A DNA stretch of 64,000 nt from Sipunculus nudus (GCA_026874595.1 CM049320.1:38068714-38132713), one strand, 5' to 3'; positions 47,011 through 59,660 are shown, counted from the first letter of the stretch. A program made the numbers and translations. The notes: generated from the sequence alone by a model not told the origin.

Positions 47011-48640
47011 TACATGCCGGCAACAGCACCTTGATAGCAGCTAGCCCCACAAAATATATGCAATTGCCCCATATCTTGGCCGTCCATGTGTCTTCAAACA
47101 GGCTACACACAGAAATTACTCCACGGAGAAAAAAAAAGGGACGAGAGAGCGAATTTCTTCTTAAATCACCGATCTGATAAAAAAATGAAGAAGAATAAAT
47201 TGTGTTTCAGTTCGTTCAATGGTGCTTGCTAATAACAATTCCAATTTGCATGATAACTTTACGAATTATTTGAGGTGATCGAGACAAGAACACCTATCGG
47301 CAACTGTTCTAAGAACGTGCTAATTAATTTACAAAGAAAATTTGCCCCTCGAAAAGCAGGAGTAGTCATTCCTAATATATATATAAAATATTTGTTGTAT
47401 CCCTAGGTAAACTGGTCAAACCGGTGGTTGTTTCTTCCGTGATTTTTCTTTCATGTTTCTTCTCTATGTTTGGGAGATTGCGGAATGACTTCTGGTCACG
47501 CAGTTTTGTTATGATAAACAGACGTGGACTGTGTTTACTCACACACAAAACTATAAAAACACATACAGTGTACTGGATATATCACGCCTGTGTGCCGGGA
47601 TGGAATTGCTCGGAGGTTTTTGAATTCCGCAAACAAGTTTGTTAATAATTTGAGATAATACAAATGTTATTGCGAATGAGCCACTGTGGCGCTCATTCTA
47701 CCGTTTACTTCAGCCATATTGTTTTTTATTTTTCAAGTTTATTCTAGTGTGGGATGGGCACGGTTTCCTTTCTTACACATGGCAGTGAAATGGTCGTTTT
47801 GTTACATGTAATGAAAATCGTTTTGTTAAATTCTTTCGGTCGATTAAGAGTTACACTGGCAACAAGAAAGATTTCTCTCAGAGTCACCCAAATTTTTTAG
47901 ACAAACATTTTAACTATTTTTACTTCATCAGTTTAGACAGCTGAGCGTGGCAGTTTTTGTTTGATTTGAAAAAAAAATCATTGATATGTGCAGTCTTTCC
48001 GCATTGTGTTTCAAAGCTCTGTAGTTGCGATTTGTCGGCAAGGGTCAATACCCGTCACTCTCTTTCGTATGAATAATTCAAAGGAGCCCTGTTTGTCGTT
48101 GGTTTGGAACTGTTAATGCCACTTTTATCGGCATTTTGGTTTTTTACCTTCTGTTTTATTTTGCTCGTGAAGGACATTTTACCGAATGTTTTTGTATAAA
48201 TTGGCGTTTTTTTGTGAAACCTTTGCGTGAAAACGGCTTGTTGACATCAATATTTCTGTTCTTAAGCTGTAAGCTGTTGTATACACAATCGGTAAATTCA
48301 AATTTTCACATCCTCAGATGGACCAGTCGGGCGCTGCCTGCATCACATGAACAGCCATCATGACAATATGTGCCACATTTAATAAATGATATGCTTAAAT
48401 TAGTGGCATTAATATACAGGAAGTCGTAAACCGAACCGTGAAGCGGAAAGAATGTCTTTTTTCCGGATTTATATCCGGCTAGCAATTTTACTAAATAACA
48501 CCAACAAAGACGCTTGGCCGTTGACCCTGTCTCGGAGGAGAGCGGTGTTTTTATCTGCGAGGGTCATCAATATCACTTTCATGGTGGATGGCAGACGCTT
48601 GGTGTAAGGCACAGATTCCATTACCATAATGGCCTCTAAC
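47011..48640. other. No recognisable gene
   Basis: AT-rich DNA; frames at 47424 and 48136 (73-75 aa) are hydrophobic by T-richness and not supported. Confidence 0.4.
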
Positions 48641-49089
48641 GTGAGTACGTGTGTGTGTGTCTGCACGTCTGTCTGTCTTGCTGTCTGTCTTGGTGTCTAG
48701 ATAGCTGACCTCCGACATGCACGCGTGTCTGGGTGTGTTTTCTGGCTGTATGTATGTATAATTTTAAATCTATACGTGTGTGTCTTTCTGTCTCTGTCTG
48801 ACTTCCGACAATGTGTGCATGTGTGTGTGCGTCTGTTTTTTACTATTAAAATGTATGTCTCTGACTCTGTTTGTTTCTTTGTGTCTCTCCGTCTCTTTCC
48901 GCTTTTGTTCCTGTGCCAGCCAATGTATGTCTTGACAAGTATGTTCATTTGTGCCTGTTTGTGTCTGCATATCTGTCGTCCGTTTGTGTTTGTCTGTCTA
49001 CCGGTGTTTGGGCCTGTCTGTATACTCTGTTTGTGTTTGTTTGTCTCTGTTTTTTCTGTGTTTGTGTCTGTCAATCTGCCGACGACTGA
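48641..49089 (+). repeat. Degenerate TG/TGTC-rich tract
   Basis: GTGTGT, CTGTCTGTC and TGTGTCTGT units dominate, grading into the minisatellite that follows. The T/G/C bias leaves long open frames on both strands (177 aa at 48725 +, 125 aa at 48697 -), which are compositional artefacts. Confidence 0.75.
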
Positions 49090-49255
49090 TTCTGTCTTTT
49101 TATTTGAGTATATAAATCTGTCTACCGGGGTCTTCCTTTGTCCTTTTCTGTGTATGTTAGTCTGTCTACCGGCGTCTACCTTTGTCTTTCTGTTTGTGTA
49201 TGTTAGTCTGTCTACCGGCGTGTGTCTTTGTCTTTTTTGTGTATGTACGTCTGTC

Positions 49256-49690
49256 TAGGAAAATCTCAATGTCTACCCCATGTGGCGCGACAGCCCGAAT
49301 TTTTACTTACCAGTCGAAACGAGATACGGGCTTCCTGTCAGGGGGATATAACAATTTCCTTGAATTTCTGAATATGTTGAATATGAACTAGCCGTGACAA
49401 ACAGTTAGGGCTCTCCTACTGAGTCGTGACACAAGCCAAATTGAGAACCGCCCTGCAAGTCCAGGCCACGCTTTATAACCGTGTCTCCGCATACAGTCAG
49501 CAGGCAGACCGCAGGCAGAAATTTCCCATACATGCAGAACAATATACGAATATATTGGGTTATTACGGAATATTTCACACACATGATAGGTGTCGTTGGA
49601 GAGATAAGAAACTTATTAAAAGGTCTAGCGGGTTTATTTGAAGTGACACGATACTTTTAAACTATGAGGCGTTGTCAGCTGCCAGCGTCT
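49256..49690 (+). repeat. Non-repeat island inside the minisatellite
   Basis: The tandem units stop at GTACGTCTGTCTAGG and resume near 49705. Its first part (49271-49390) is nearly identical to 53798-53896: CCCCATGTGGCGCGACAGCC, CCTGTCAGGGGGATATAACA and TTGAATTTCTGAATATGTTG are shared. Relative to that copy it has about 22 extra bases, CTTACCAGTCGAAACGAGAT. The rest of the island (49391-49690) has no match in the window. Confidence 0.7.
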
Positions 49691-50344
49691 TTAAGTGTCT
49701 TTCTGTTCGTGTATGAAAGTCTGTCTACCGGCGTCTGCCTTTGTCTTTCTATTTGTGTATATAAGTCTGTCTACCGGCGTCCGCCTTCGTCCTTTTAGGT
49801 GTATGTAAGTCTGTCTACCGGCGTCTGTCTTTGTCTTTCTTGTGTATGTTAGTCTGTCTACCAGGGTCTGTCTTTGTCTTTCTGTGTGTGTATGTTATTC
49901 TGTCTACCGGCGTCTGCCTTTGTCTTTCTGTTAGTGTATATAAGTCTGTCTATAGGCGTCTGTCTTTGTCTTTTTTGTGTATGTTAGTCTGTCTACCGGC
50001 GTCTGTCTTTGTCTTTCTGTGTGTGTATGTTAGTCTGTCTACCGGTGTCTGCCTTTGTCTTTCTGTTCGTGTATATAAGTCTGTCTACCGGCGTCTGCCT
50101 TTGTCTTTCTATTTGTGCATATAAGTCTGTCTACCGGCGTCCGCCTTCGTCCTTTTAGGTGTATGTTAGTCTGTCTACCGGCGTCTGTCTTTGTCTTTCT
50201 TGTGTATGTTAGTCTGTCTACCGGCGCCTGTCTTTGTCTTTCTGTTTGTGTATGTTAGTCTGTCAACTGGCTTCTGTCTTTGTCTTTTTTTGTGTATGTT
50301 AGTCTGTCTATCGGCATCTGTCTTTGTCTTTCTGTTTGTGTATG

Positions 50345-51925
50345 TTAGTATGTAAACTGGCGTCTGTCTTTTTTTGTGTATGTTAGTCTGTCTACCGGGG
50401 TCTGTCTTTGTCTTTTTTGTTAATGTTTTTCTGTCTACCGGTGTCTGCCTTTGTCGTTCTCTTCGTGTATTTAAGTTTATCTACCGGCGTCTGCCTTTGT
50501 CCTTTTTTGTGTATGTTAGTCTGTCTACAGGGGTCTGTCTTTGTCTTTTTTGTTAATTTTTTTCTGTCTACCGGTGTCTGCCTTTGTCGTTCTGTTCGTG
50601 TATTTAAGTCTGTCTACCGGCGTCTGCTATTGTCCTTTTTTGTGTATGTTAGTCTGTCTACCGGCGTCTGTCTTTGTCCTTTTTTGTGTATGTTAGTCTG
50701 TCAACCGGCGTCTGTCTTTGTCTCTTTTGTGTATGTTAATCTGTCTACCGGCGTCTACCTTTGTCTTTCTGTTTGTGTATGTTGGTCTGTCTACCGGCGT
50801 CTGTCTTTGTCTTTTTTGTGTATATTAGTCTGTCTACCGGCGTCTGTCTTTGTCTTTTTTGTGTATATTAGTCTTTCTAGCGGCGTCTGTCTTTGTCTTT
50901 TTTGTTTATGTAAGTCTGTCTACCGGCGTCTGCCTTAGTCTTTATTGTGTATCTTAGTCTGTCTACCAGCGTCTATCTTTGTCTTTCTGTCTGTGTATGT
51001 TACTCTGTCTACCGGCGTCTGTCTTTGTCTTTTTTGTCTATGTTAGTCTGTCAACCGGCGTCTGTCTTTGTCTTTTTTGTGTATGTTAGTCTGTCTACCG
51101 GCGTCTTCTTTGTCTTTTTTTGTGTATGTTAGTCTGTCAACCGGCGTCTGTCTTTTTTTGTGTATGTTAGTCTGTCTACCGGGGTCTGTCTTTGTCTTTT
51201 TTGTTAATGTTTTTCTGTCTACCGGTGTCTGCCTTTGTCGTTCTCTTCGTGTATTTAAGTTTATCTACCGGCGTCTGCCTTTGTCCTTTTTTGTGTATGT
51301 TAGTCTGTCTACAGGGGTCTGTCTTTGTCTTTTTTGTTAATTTTTTTCTGTCTACCGGTGTCTGCCTTTGTCGTTCTGTTCGTGTATTTAAGTCTGTCTA
51401 CCGGCGTCTGCTATTGTCCTTTTTTGTGTATGTTAGTCTGTCTACCGGCGTCTGTCTTTGTCTTTTTTTGTGTATGTTAGTCTGTCAACCGGCGTCTGTC
51501 TTTGTCTCTTTTGTGTATGTTAATCTGTCTACCGGCGTCTACCTTTGTCTTTCTGTTTGTGTATGTTGGTCTGACTACCGGCGTCTGTCTTTGTCTTTTT
51601 TGTGTATATTAGTCTGTCTACCGGCGTCCGTCTTTGTCTTTTTTGTGTATATTAGTCTTTCTAGCGGCGTCTGTCTTTGTCTTTTTTGTTTATGTAAGTC
51701 TGTCTACCGGCGTCTGCCTTAGTCTTTATTGTGTATCTTAGTCTGTCTACCAGCGTCTATCTTTGTCTTTCTGTCTGTGTATGTTACTCTGTCTACCGGC
51801 GTCTGTCTTTGTCTTTTTTGTCTATGTTAGTCTGTCAACCGGCGTCTGTCTTTGTCTTTTTTGTGTATGTTAGTCTGTCTACCGGCGTCTTCTTTGTCCT
51901 TTTTTTGTGTATATTAGTCTGTCAA
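50345..51925 (+). repeat. 784-bp higher-order direct duplication
   Basis: Within the array, 50345-51140 is repeated at 51129-51925 with an exact 784-bp offset, including the order of odd unit variants (TTAATGTTTTTCTG, TTAATTTTTTTCTG, CTATTGTCC, TTTCTAGCGGCG). I count only a handful of differences, so identity is about 99%, far above the similarity between neighbouring single units. This implies a recent segmental duplication by unequal exchange or slippage, or an assembly duplication. Confidence 0.85.
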
Positions 51926-52410
51926 CCGGCGTCTGTCTTTGTCTTTTTTGTGTATGTTAATCTGTCTACCGGCGTCTACCTTTGTCTTTCTGTTTGTGTA
52001 TGTTAGTCTGTCTACCGGAGTTTGCCTTTGTCTTTCTGTTTGTGTATGTTAGTCTGTCTACCGGCGTCTGTCTCTGTCTTTTTTGTGTATGTTAATTCGT
52101 CTGTCAACCGGCGTCTGTTTTTGTCTTTTGTCTATGTTAGTCTGTCTACCGGCGACTGTCTTTGTCTTTTTGTGTATGTTAGTCTGACTACCGGCGTCTA
52201 CCTTTGTCTTTCTGTTTGTGTATGTTAGTCTGTCTACCGGCGTCTGCTTTTGTCTTTTTTTTGTGTAAGTTAGTATGTCTACCGTCGTCTGTCTTTGTCT
52301 TTTTGGTGTATGTTAATTAGTCTGTCTACCGGCGTCTGTCTTTGTTTTTTGTCTATGTTAGTCTGTCTACCGGCGTCTGTCTTTGTCTTTTTTGTGTATG
52401 TTAGTCTGTG

Positions 52411-53795
52411 TGTTTCTATAATGCCATCCCTGCTTTCTATCGTCTAGTGTTGCCCCGGAACTCATTTGGCGTCCATTGCACTAGCGTTCGCCGTCCGTAA
52501 TTTCGTGTTCTTTCTAACGTTTTTACAAGGATTTTTTCCCTTCTATCTTACATCTGATGACAATTGGCCAGCTCATTATCGACCAAAGCTTCTTCTGCCG
52601 TAAATATTAAATATTTTCTTGTCAGAGACGATGATTCAAATGCAGAAAACATATGTTCAGATATATGAAGTTGTCACCCCTAACTTAACGTGAAAACTTT
52701 ACAACGGATATATCCTATAAAACAATAGGATGGGTTAACGCTCGCCACTTGATTTCATTAATCAAGAAATTAGATCCCGGCCATTACAGGTGACATTCCA
52801 GGTTCTTTTAAGGACGTGTATTAAAATACCAGACAATCATACACCCAGATCAATAGAAACTATGAGACATCAGGTTAAATTCACAATATAATTCAAGACA
52901 ATACTTACAAAGATGTAGATGTGTGTGTGTGCGTTGATGTGTCAATACGACAGTCCTTCACATTAAAATTACAGGATATTTTTACTGAGTCCGTGGTTTG
53001 TATAAAAACCAATAAAGTCCAGTTCCTTCAGAGATCTCTGGTTACTGTTTTGTGTAGAATCTAGCGTATGGTTAGCAGCATATAGTCTTTCTGAGTTTAG
53101 CGATCTTCAACTGATCTTGCTTGTCAGCGACCCGGGTAGGTTTACGATCACATGAATGCAATAGCGCCCTTTGTTTACGTTGAGCTTAGAGTCCTTGACC
53201 TTGCTCGTGTAGCAATGGGTTCACGGCTTACGGCGGTTATGTTTCTAGGTCAAGCTGAACTAGGCCGGCAGGTGACAAACGCTCTCTCACTTTATCGCCA
53301 ATACGAAGCTCTGTCGGCAGCACGGCTGAGTTCTCATGAGCTGGGTCTTTGCCTCATGTAGAAGCTTGCTTCTATGCCGTTCCTGGCGTTTCAATGTTCG
53401 TGCGTGCGTGCTGCCACCTCAAGCTTCAAGACCCAACTGAAGGCAGCTTCCAGCGTCTCTCCCTGAACTCTGACGTCACAATCGTCGTCACAATACGGCG
53501 ATCCGGTTCTCTGATTGTCTTATTTCTCAAGTGTCCCATATAAGGATATATGTGACCTAGTTTGACTGTTAGCGTCACCCTGGCGACCCACATACCAAAT
53601 GTAATAAATCAGCTGATAGCCGATGGGATTTCACACAAGAATACACAATATATATATACAATCAAGACCCGTCAACGCTTTAGGATGACGCTTCACGTCA
53701 ATATCAATAGAGAACAGACTTCGTTAAACTATGATACAAAACACCGTACTTATTGTCACCGATTTCTGGTGACAGAAGTCAAACAAGAAAGTCTC
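52411..53795. other. No confirmed gene
   Basis: GC-richer at 53100-53560, with TGACGTCACAATCGTCGTCA near 53471 and open frames on the + strand (69, 64 and 98 aa), none with a domain or splice support. It may be an old element of the type whose edge is repeated at 53798. Confidence 0.35.
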
Positions 53796-53797
53796 TA

Positions 53798-53896
53798 TGT
53801 ATCCCCCATGTGGCGCGACAGCCCGATTTTTTACGGGCATCCTGTCAGGGGGATATAACAATTTCCTTGAATTTCTGAATATGTTGAATATGAACT
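53798..53896 (+). repeat. Second copy of the island sequence
   Basis: It matches 49271-49390 at about 95% apart from a ~22-base gap. Similarity ends abruptly after GAATATGAACTA in both copies, suggesting an element end or recombination boundary there. Confidence 0.75.
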
Positions 53897-54030
53897 ACAC
53901 CAAGTTAAATCCTTTTTATATGCCTGTCTCTAACGGGGCGGACAGTTGGTCCCACCGTCTGTCGTGTCGTCCATCGGTCCATCAACTCTAAGTGTCACCG
54001 CGATAACTTATCAGGACTTTTATTTATTTT

Positions 54031-54400
54031 AACGAAACTCACCAAAACTACTTACTAATAGATAATGTCGTCCGAGTTCAATTACAGGCAAAATCAACAA
54101 ATATTCATCGAGGTCAGAGGTCCCCAGGCTTTGTGGTGTGGCCGCTATAATTCCTCAGGATATCATTGATTTTTATTAAACTCAACAGAAATATTAACCA
54201 ATATTATTTCTCATGAAAGTTCCCTTCCGAGCACAATCCATGTATATTTAATGAGGTAAAAGCTAACCAGACTTTGGTGGCGTCGTGATGACTAACCGAA
54301 TAACGATGGATTTTCAGGAAATTCATTATAAATTTGTCCAATATAATTTCTCACCTGAATTAAATTTTGGCAAAATCCACGTATATTAAATAAGGTCACA
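54031..54400 (+). repeat. Diverged tandem repeat, ~144-bp period, three units
   Basis: Units start near 54031, 54176 and 54320. Each has AAACTCA(C/A)..AAA, then AATAT(A/T)ATTTCTCA or a relative, then CAAAATCCA or CACAATCCATG and an ATTTAATGAGGT-like end. Similarity between units is moderate and indels are common. Confidence 0.45.
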
Positions 54401-54955
54401 AGACGTTCGATGGGCATATTATGCCCCATTGCATGCAGTGCTCTTGTTTAACCGTGCACTCAAGAAGCAAGCACACCATTTAGCGACGAAAGGGTGGTCC
54501 TGAAAATTATTTATATGCAAAAAACAGATCAATTAATTGGAATGTGGCATAAAGAAGAAAAATATGGTTGACTTGTTTTGCAGGCCATACTAAAAGGTAG
54601 TCTCGACCAAGGTTCCATGACAAACTCAGAGAGTTCACCAGTTTGCAGAAGGACTGAAACGGGTAGTTAATGAAGGTCATTTTGGACTCGAGCACTTGAT
54701 AAATTTTACAAAACTTTTACTCAACTAGGCCTATCTCTTATCCTGACTACAATCTGCAATGGAGAATCTTCAGTGACAAATAGTAATATTAAAGTCTTTT
54801 TTTTAGAAAAAAAATGAACAAAGGATTTATATTTAAGCTTGAAATGCATGCGAACTGGTGATATGACAGTTTGGTATGCATTACATCTTCCCTGTATTTA
54901 CATGTAACAACTAGTAATTAATAACCACACGAATAGCTGCTTCAACCTCTCATAC
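54401..54955. other. No recognisable feature
   Basis: AT-rich spacer; nothing recognised. Confidence 0.4.
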
Positions 54956-54957
54956 CT

Positions 54958-55222
54958 GCGCGAGTACTCAAGTTATATTGGAATAGGGTACTCGGTTAGA
55001 ATTACTCAGACTTTAGTACTTGGTTAGAATTACTCGCTCTTGAGTACTCGATTAGAATTACTCAGACTCGAGTACTCGGTTAGAATTACTTAGACTCGCG
55101 TATTCGGTTGGAATTACTTGGACTCAAGTGCTCAGTTTGAATTACTTGGACTCAAGTACTCGCTCTGGAGTACTCAAATAAAATTACACGGACTTTAGTA
55201 TTCTGTTTGAATTATTGGGACT
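54958..55222 (+). repeat. 27-bp tandem repeat, about ten units
   Basis: The consensus unit is GAGTACTCGGTTAGAATTAC followed by TCAGACT. Units drift from near-consensus in the middle (55020-55090) to diverged at both ends, typical of an old minisatellite. The ACTCGAGTACTCG part resembles the flank units of the GACTCG-rich dispersed repeat (3825, 24975), so the array may have grown from a fragment of that family. Confidence 0.85.
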
Positions 55223-57245
55223 TTCACCACTAATTTACAGATGCTGCCGAATATTGTACACTTTACCCAGAAGTCTTCAGGACTCGCACAATCAAGTCAA
55301 AATCAATCACAAACAAGGAAAATGTATGCTTTCATTTATCAACTTAAATGTAATTGTCAAACACAGATATCAAATATATCAACTAAAATTAAAATATCAA
55401 ATACATGTATCAAATAATTAATCACAGGTATGGCATATTAATCTCAGATATACATAACAAATTCCTGATATAGTGTGGCACAAATTATCACAGCTTAGAA
55501 TGTTGCACACCTGTGCACATATCAAAATTAATCCAAGTGCGTTATATACAAAATGTATTTATTAAAAGATTTTAAATATATCACAGTTCGGTGCATTCAC
55601 TTGGGCGTACATAAAAAGCAATATTGAGAGAAACAAACAAAAACTACAACATTAAAATGTTATAAACTTGTAAACGAGTTTAAAATCCCCAAAACGTAGG
55701 TGTTAGCTGTCTGTGCTTACCATTTTTTGCTGCCAGTATATTTAAAAATATAAAAACGTGTATATTTTGTTTTGATGCACGATCTTGTGCAGCATGGGCG
55801 ATTCCGTAAATCTGAAAACATGGGACAGTATGTGAATGGACCCAGCAAACTCAATGCATTTCATTGGCAAGTTTCACAATTTAAATTTTTTAACATTTCT
55901 GTCGATATTTTATTCATCTCTTTTTTGTAAATATCCTGTGTTTCAGAGATGCTGTAATCTCCGAATGCTTGACCATTCGTGGGAAAAATCAAGTGCAGGC
56001 TAGCTTGGTTCCCAGAATGCCTTGCGCCAGTGTTCACGCAAAGCAGACTGGGAAACAGGTTTAGTACAAATTTCAATTGATTCAATACAAAAACAGATTT
56101 TACTAGAAGAGATTAATTATGACTATTGGCTCTTGGCTTCAAAATTCAAGGACTCAATGGAAAGGGTCCTATTTTCGTAAAACCTTAAAATGTTTAATTC
56201 AAATTCACCGTATCTTTTTAATGACCCCTGCCATGACCTTATGACCCCAACATGTATATCTGCTTATGTCCCGAGTGACACTGGCAAATTTAAGTGATAC
56301 AACACGCACGGTCTACACTTTAGTATTTAATGCAAATATCTTAGGTTGATATTTTAAAAAGGTGCTACTGTGGCACGACTTGATGTTTTGGAAACATTCT
56401 TTTATGAAGTTTTGGACATATTCAAGACACACAAGTTGCAATGTGTATGTATGTGTAGACATTCACGCTATACAGATTTTTGTTTAAAAATGGATACAGA
56501 GTCCACAGTATGGGTTATTGTAGATCGTACCTAATATAAAAAGTTAGTAATACAATGTTTTAATTACAACAAGGAGGTTTCATGACTGTATCTAAACACA
56601 CATACACCATTTCTCTAATATTTGTAAATTCACCGTTAAAACCTGTGTATCACAAACATGTATATGTACAAAGTTAATATTTATGTATAAGCCTATACAG
56701 ATACAACCAGTGTTCCAACACATCGTGATAATACCAACAATACCATATATACAGTCATTCTACTAAAGAGGATACTGGTTTTTCAGCAGGTTTACAAGTA
56801 AAAGTAGTTCAATCCAACTTTTTCATTCGGTGCAGTGTAAAAAACTCGAATATTTCCTACATATTCCTGTATTTTTCAATGAAAAATTGTGTCCGATAAC
56901 TTTCTAAATCTTTTTCACTGCACAATCATATTTCCAATATAACTGTTATAATTGGATAATTATTGTTATATTGACCTGCTATTATAGAAAATATTCGGTT
57001 CTTTTGTGCAACTGTGTATTTAAGTGTAGCAGTCACAAATACAGCTATCTAGAGCATTTGGACAGGCTTTTAGATGCTGCTTGGAGACATGCTAGTCATA
57101 GAAATAATCGAGTAAAACATAATTATGCAGTGAAACTCATTCATTTTTCCTATATTAATGGCTGAAAATTCCTATAAACTAATTGTCCACAAGCGCTCCT
57201 TTTAAATTCATATATTTCAGGAGGAGCTAGTAAAATATACAGTTA
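55223..57245. other. No recognisable gene
   Basis: AT-rich DNA with ATATCAAA-type low-complexity patches at 55330-55440. Frames are below 75 codons and unsupported. Confidence 0.45.
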
Positions 57246-57246
57246 A

Positions 57247-57490
57247 GGCCAAAAAGAGGTATGGTTCTCAAGCACTTATTTTTTTTCAGAAACCAGCGCG
57301 GGCGGGCGATATTTTTTACCTTATAGATTTTTTTTGTTAAACAGGTAAAAGCACAACATAACCAAGGATATCTTTTCAAAATTGTATTATTTTATCTTGT
57401 TTAGAGATGAAAATCAAAATAACAATCTTTGATGCTGGGGTTAAAATTGATGGGGGCGGTGCCTGAGAACCATACCTTTTTTTTTTGCCC
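57247..57490 (+). mobile_element. Harbinger-like MITE, copy 2 (244 bp)
   Basis: The left end GGCCAAAAAGAGGTATGG and the right end GTGCCTGAGAACCATACC match copy 1. TAA precedes the left end (57244-57246). The right outer bases are mutated (GCCC then AAC instead of GGCC then TAA). The interior shares CGCGGGCGGGCG, CATAACCAAGG, TCAAAATTGTAT and GGGGTTAAAATTGA with copy 1, but about 100 bp is missing. Confidence 0.8.
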
Positions 57491-59530
57491 AACATTTGTG
57501 AATATGTATATGAAGCTACAATCAGTGTATAAACCACATAGTAATAATGCTAATGATACCATCCACACACTCACTCATCGAACGAGAACACTAACTATTC
57601 AGCAGCTATACATGTAAACGTACTGGTAGTTCTACTCAAAGAACACACTTAATTTCAGCAGTTATACACGTTAAAATAGTTCAATACAACTTTTTTTCAT
57701 TCAGTGCGCTGTAATAATAGAATGTAAAAACAAAATTACAAATAGGCACTTTTATACGGAAGGATGGATTAATCTAACCAACGGCTAATGCTCCGTGTGC
57801 TGAAGGTACACTAACTATTATCTAAGATTTTAGTGTTAAAACCAGTTCATAGGTGTCAGCACATAACGGGCATAAGTGCATACAAGTTTGTGTAACAGTC
57901 AACAGATGTCAGCACAATGAATGTCAGCAGGAATTTCGTTGTAAATACTGATTCAAGGAGATTGTTTTGGTTTTTTTTATTCACAAAGGCAGGTTTATAG
58001 CCTGTAGAGGACATTGTCTATTCATATGTGAATAAGGATGATAAAAAATATAATTTCATCACACAAATCCTGTAAGTTATGAAACATTAACAGAGAAATC
58101 TGCCAGCAGATTTGAAAATAATCATGAAATAACGATGCAAACAATGAAGAGATTGAACAACAAAGAAAACAGACTCATCTGATTAAACATACACTCCCTG
58201 CATAGTGGTTACACGCTACATACATTATTAAAGTGAGATATAGCATTGTACATTCAAGTCTGAACCCCTCAATACATCCCCCCCCCCGAAATGAACATTC
58301 TTGGCCATGTGCCAACTCCCTAGCAGCTAACAGCAAAATGTCTGCTATAGCAAGCAGTTGTTAGGTGAAATGAGTTAAAGGATGAATGCAGCATTTAACC
58401 ACAGTGTAAGGTGTTTAGAAACATAACATGATATTATATCAAACTCTATTAACAGTACTGAAGAGTTCTTGAAATAACATCTTATAACATAACCCTTATT
58501 AACAAAACATAAAGGTTATTGAAATCACATGTTATAACATCACCCTGTACGTATTAAAAACACTTTAATTTTATTGAAATTCTCAGCTAAAGGAAGCACT
58601 TGAAGCAATGAAAGCATTACGGTCTCAAGCAAACAAACAAATGGAATATGAAAAAAAAAAAGATGTTAATTAAACTTGTGTAAACTAAAATCTCAGTGTG
58701 CCAGCCTTATTGATGACCCCCAACAGACCTAAGATATGGAGATGAACAAGTTTAAAATCAAAATGTATCAATATACTGGAAGGTATTAGTACACTATTAA
58801 CTAATATGCTGCAAAATATGTTTTTTCAGTACACAAGATATTAGAATGGACCAATCCCAGCCTCTAAAAGTGACATACTTTTGTTAGAGAATTACTGTGA
58901 TAATTTTTTTACTTAAATATACCAACTGATTATAATTTATTTATAAATAACTTAAATTTCAACCATGATGTAATAAAAGAGGTGATGATTTATTTAATTA
59001 AAACTGATGACTAGAACATGGTCAAAAATATAAAAAAAAAAAACTGAATAATTTCAAACATTATGCAAAGCATCATTTTACAAATACCTGCCAGCCAAAT
59101 CTTGCACACTGTATATCAGGCACATGAAATTACATCTTGAGAGGACCAATATGTTTGATGTTTGTAATTTCAGTCAGACCAAGGCTTGAATTTAAAAAAA
59201 AAAAACACAAACCATAAGTGTCTCTGGAAAATCAGGTGAATTTGTGATATAGTAGGATTACTACTAAGTAACAAGTCATTTCATTTTTAGGACCATATCT
59301 TTGCCAATTAAAATCATTTTTACATATTTATAGTTGAAAAATGGGACACCAGATTTTGAATTGAATGTGACTTCTCTAGCAGTAAAGGCCCATATACGGT
59401 GTACGTGGTTTACATCAGAAAACAAACACACTAAAATGTACAGCTCCTTTTGCAATATCCAAAATTAAAAGTCATATATTACTGCCTTAGTTTGAATAAT
59501 TTTTATCTATATATTTAATGATTATATCTC
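57491..59530. other. No recognisable gene; possible 3' flank of minus-strand gene
   Basis: AT-rich. Minus-strand AATAAA hexamers occur near 58569 and 58989 and could serve the gene ending at 60282 if its 3' UTR is long. No other feature. Confidence 0.35.
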
Positions 59531-59534
59531 TGCA

Positions 59535-59660
59535 AGGAGGGTATTATGTTTTCCCTTGGTTTAAAGGCTAGCTGTTTGGTAGGTTTGTTAGTTGGTCTGT
59601 TACATACTTTACACAAAACCCTTGAAATGTTGTAGGGAGTTCGGATAATGTGACAGGAAC
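59535..59660 (+). repeat. Diverged R2-like fragment
   Basis: GCAAGGAGGGTATTATGTTT and the following TTTGGTAGGTTTGTTAGTTG resemble the GGAGGGTATG-plus-GTTTGT end of R2, but the rest of the element is not recognisable. Confidence 0.3.

Larger units (their letters stand above)
49090..52410 (+). repeat. 43/46-bp minisatellite array
   Basis: The core GTCTGTCTACCGGCGTCTG is repeated dozens of times, followed by TTTGTC and either TTTTTTGTGTATGTTA (43-bp unit) or TTTCTGTTTGTGTATGTTA (46-bp unit). Variants include CCGGGG, CAACCGG and CGGCATC. The + strand is very poor in A. A 430-bp unrelated island interrupts the array at 49256-49690. The long Leu/Cys/Phe/Val-rich frames (up to 176 aa) are repeat translations with no sign of being genes. 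Confidence 0.95.

Noticed and set aside
48725-52228. Long Leu/Cys/Phe/Val-rich open frames (up to 177 aa) that look like a repetitive membrane protein
   Set aside because: They are translations of the minisatellite. Unit lengths of 43 and 46 bp shift the frame, and the frames restart at arbitrary points; openness comes from the lack of A on that strand.
49690-52410. CRISPR-like regular repeats
   Set aside because: The whole unit repeats with no unique spacers, and the sequence is eukaryotic; it is a minisatellite.
53152-53858. Series of plus-strand ORFs (69, 64, 98 codons) in a GC-richer patch
   Set aside because: No domain, no consistent splice signals, and the last overlaps a repeated sequence.
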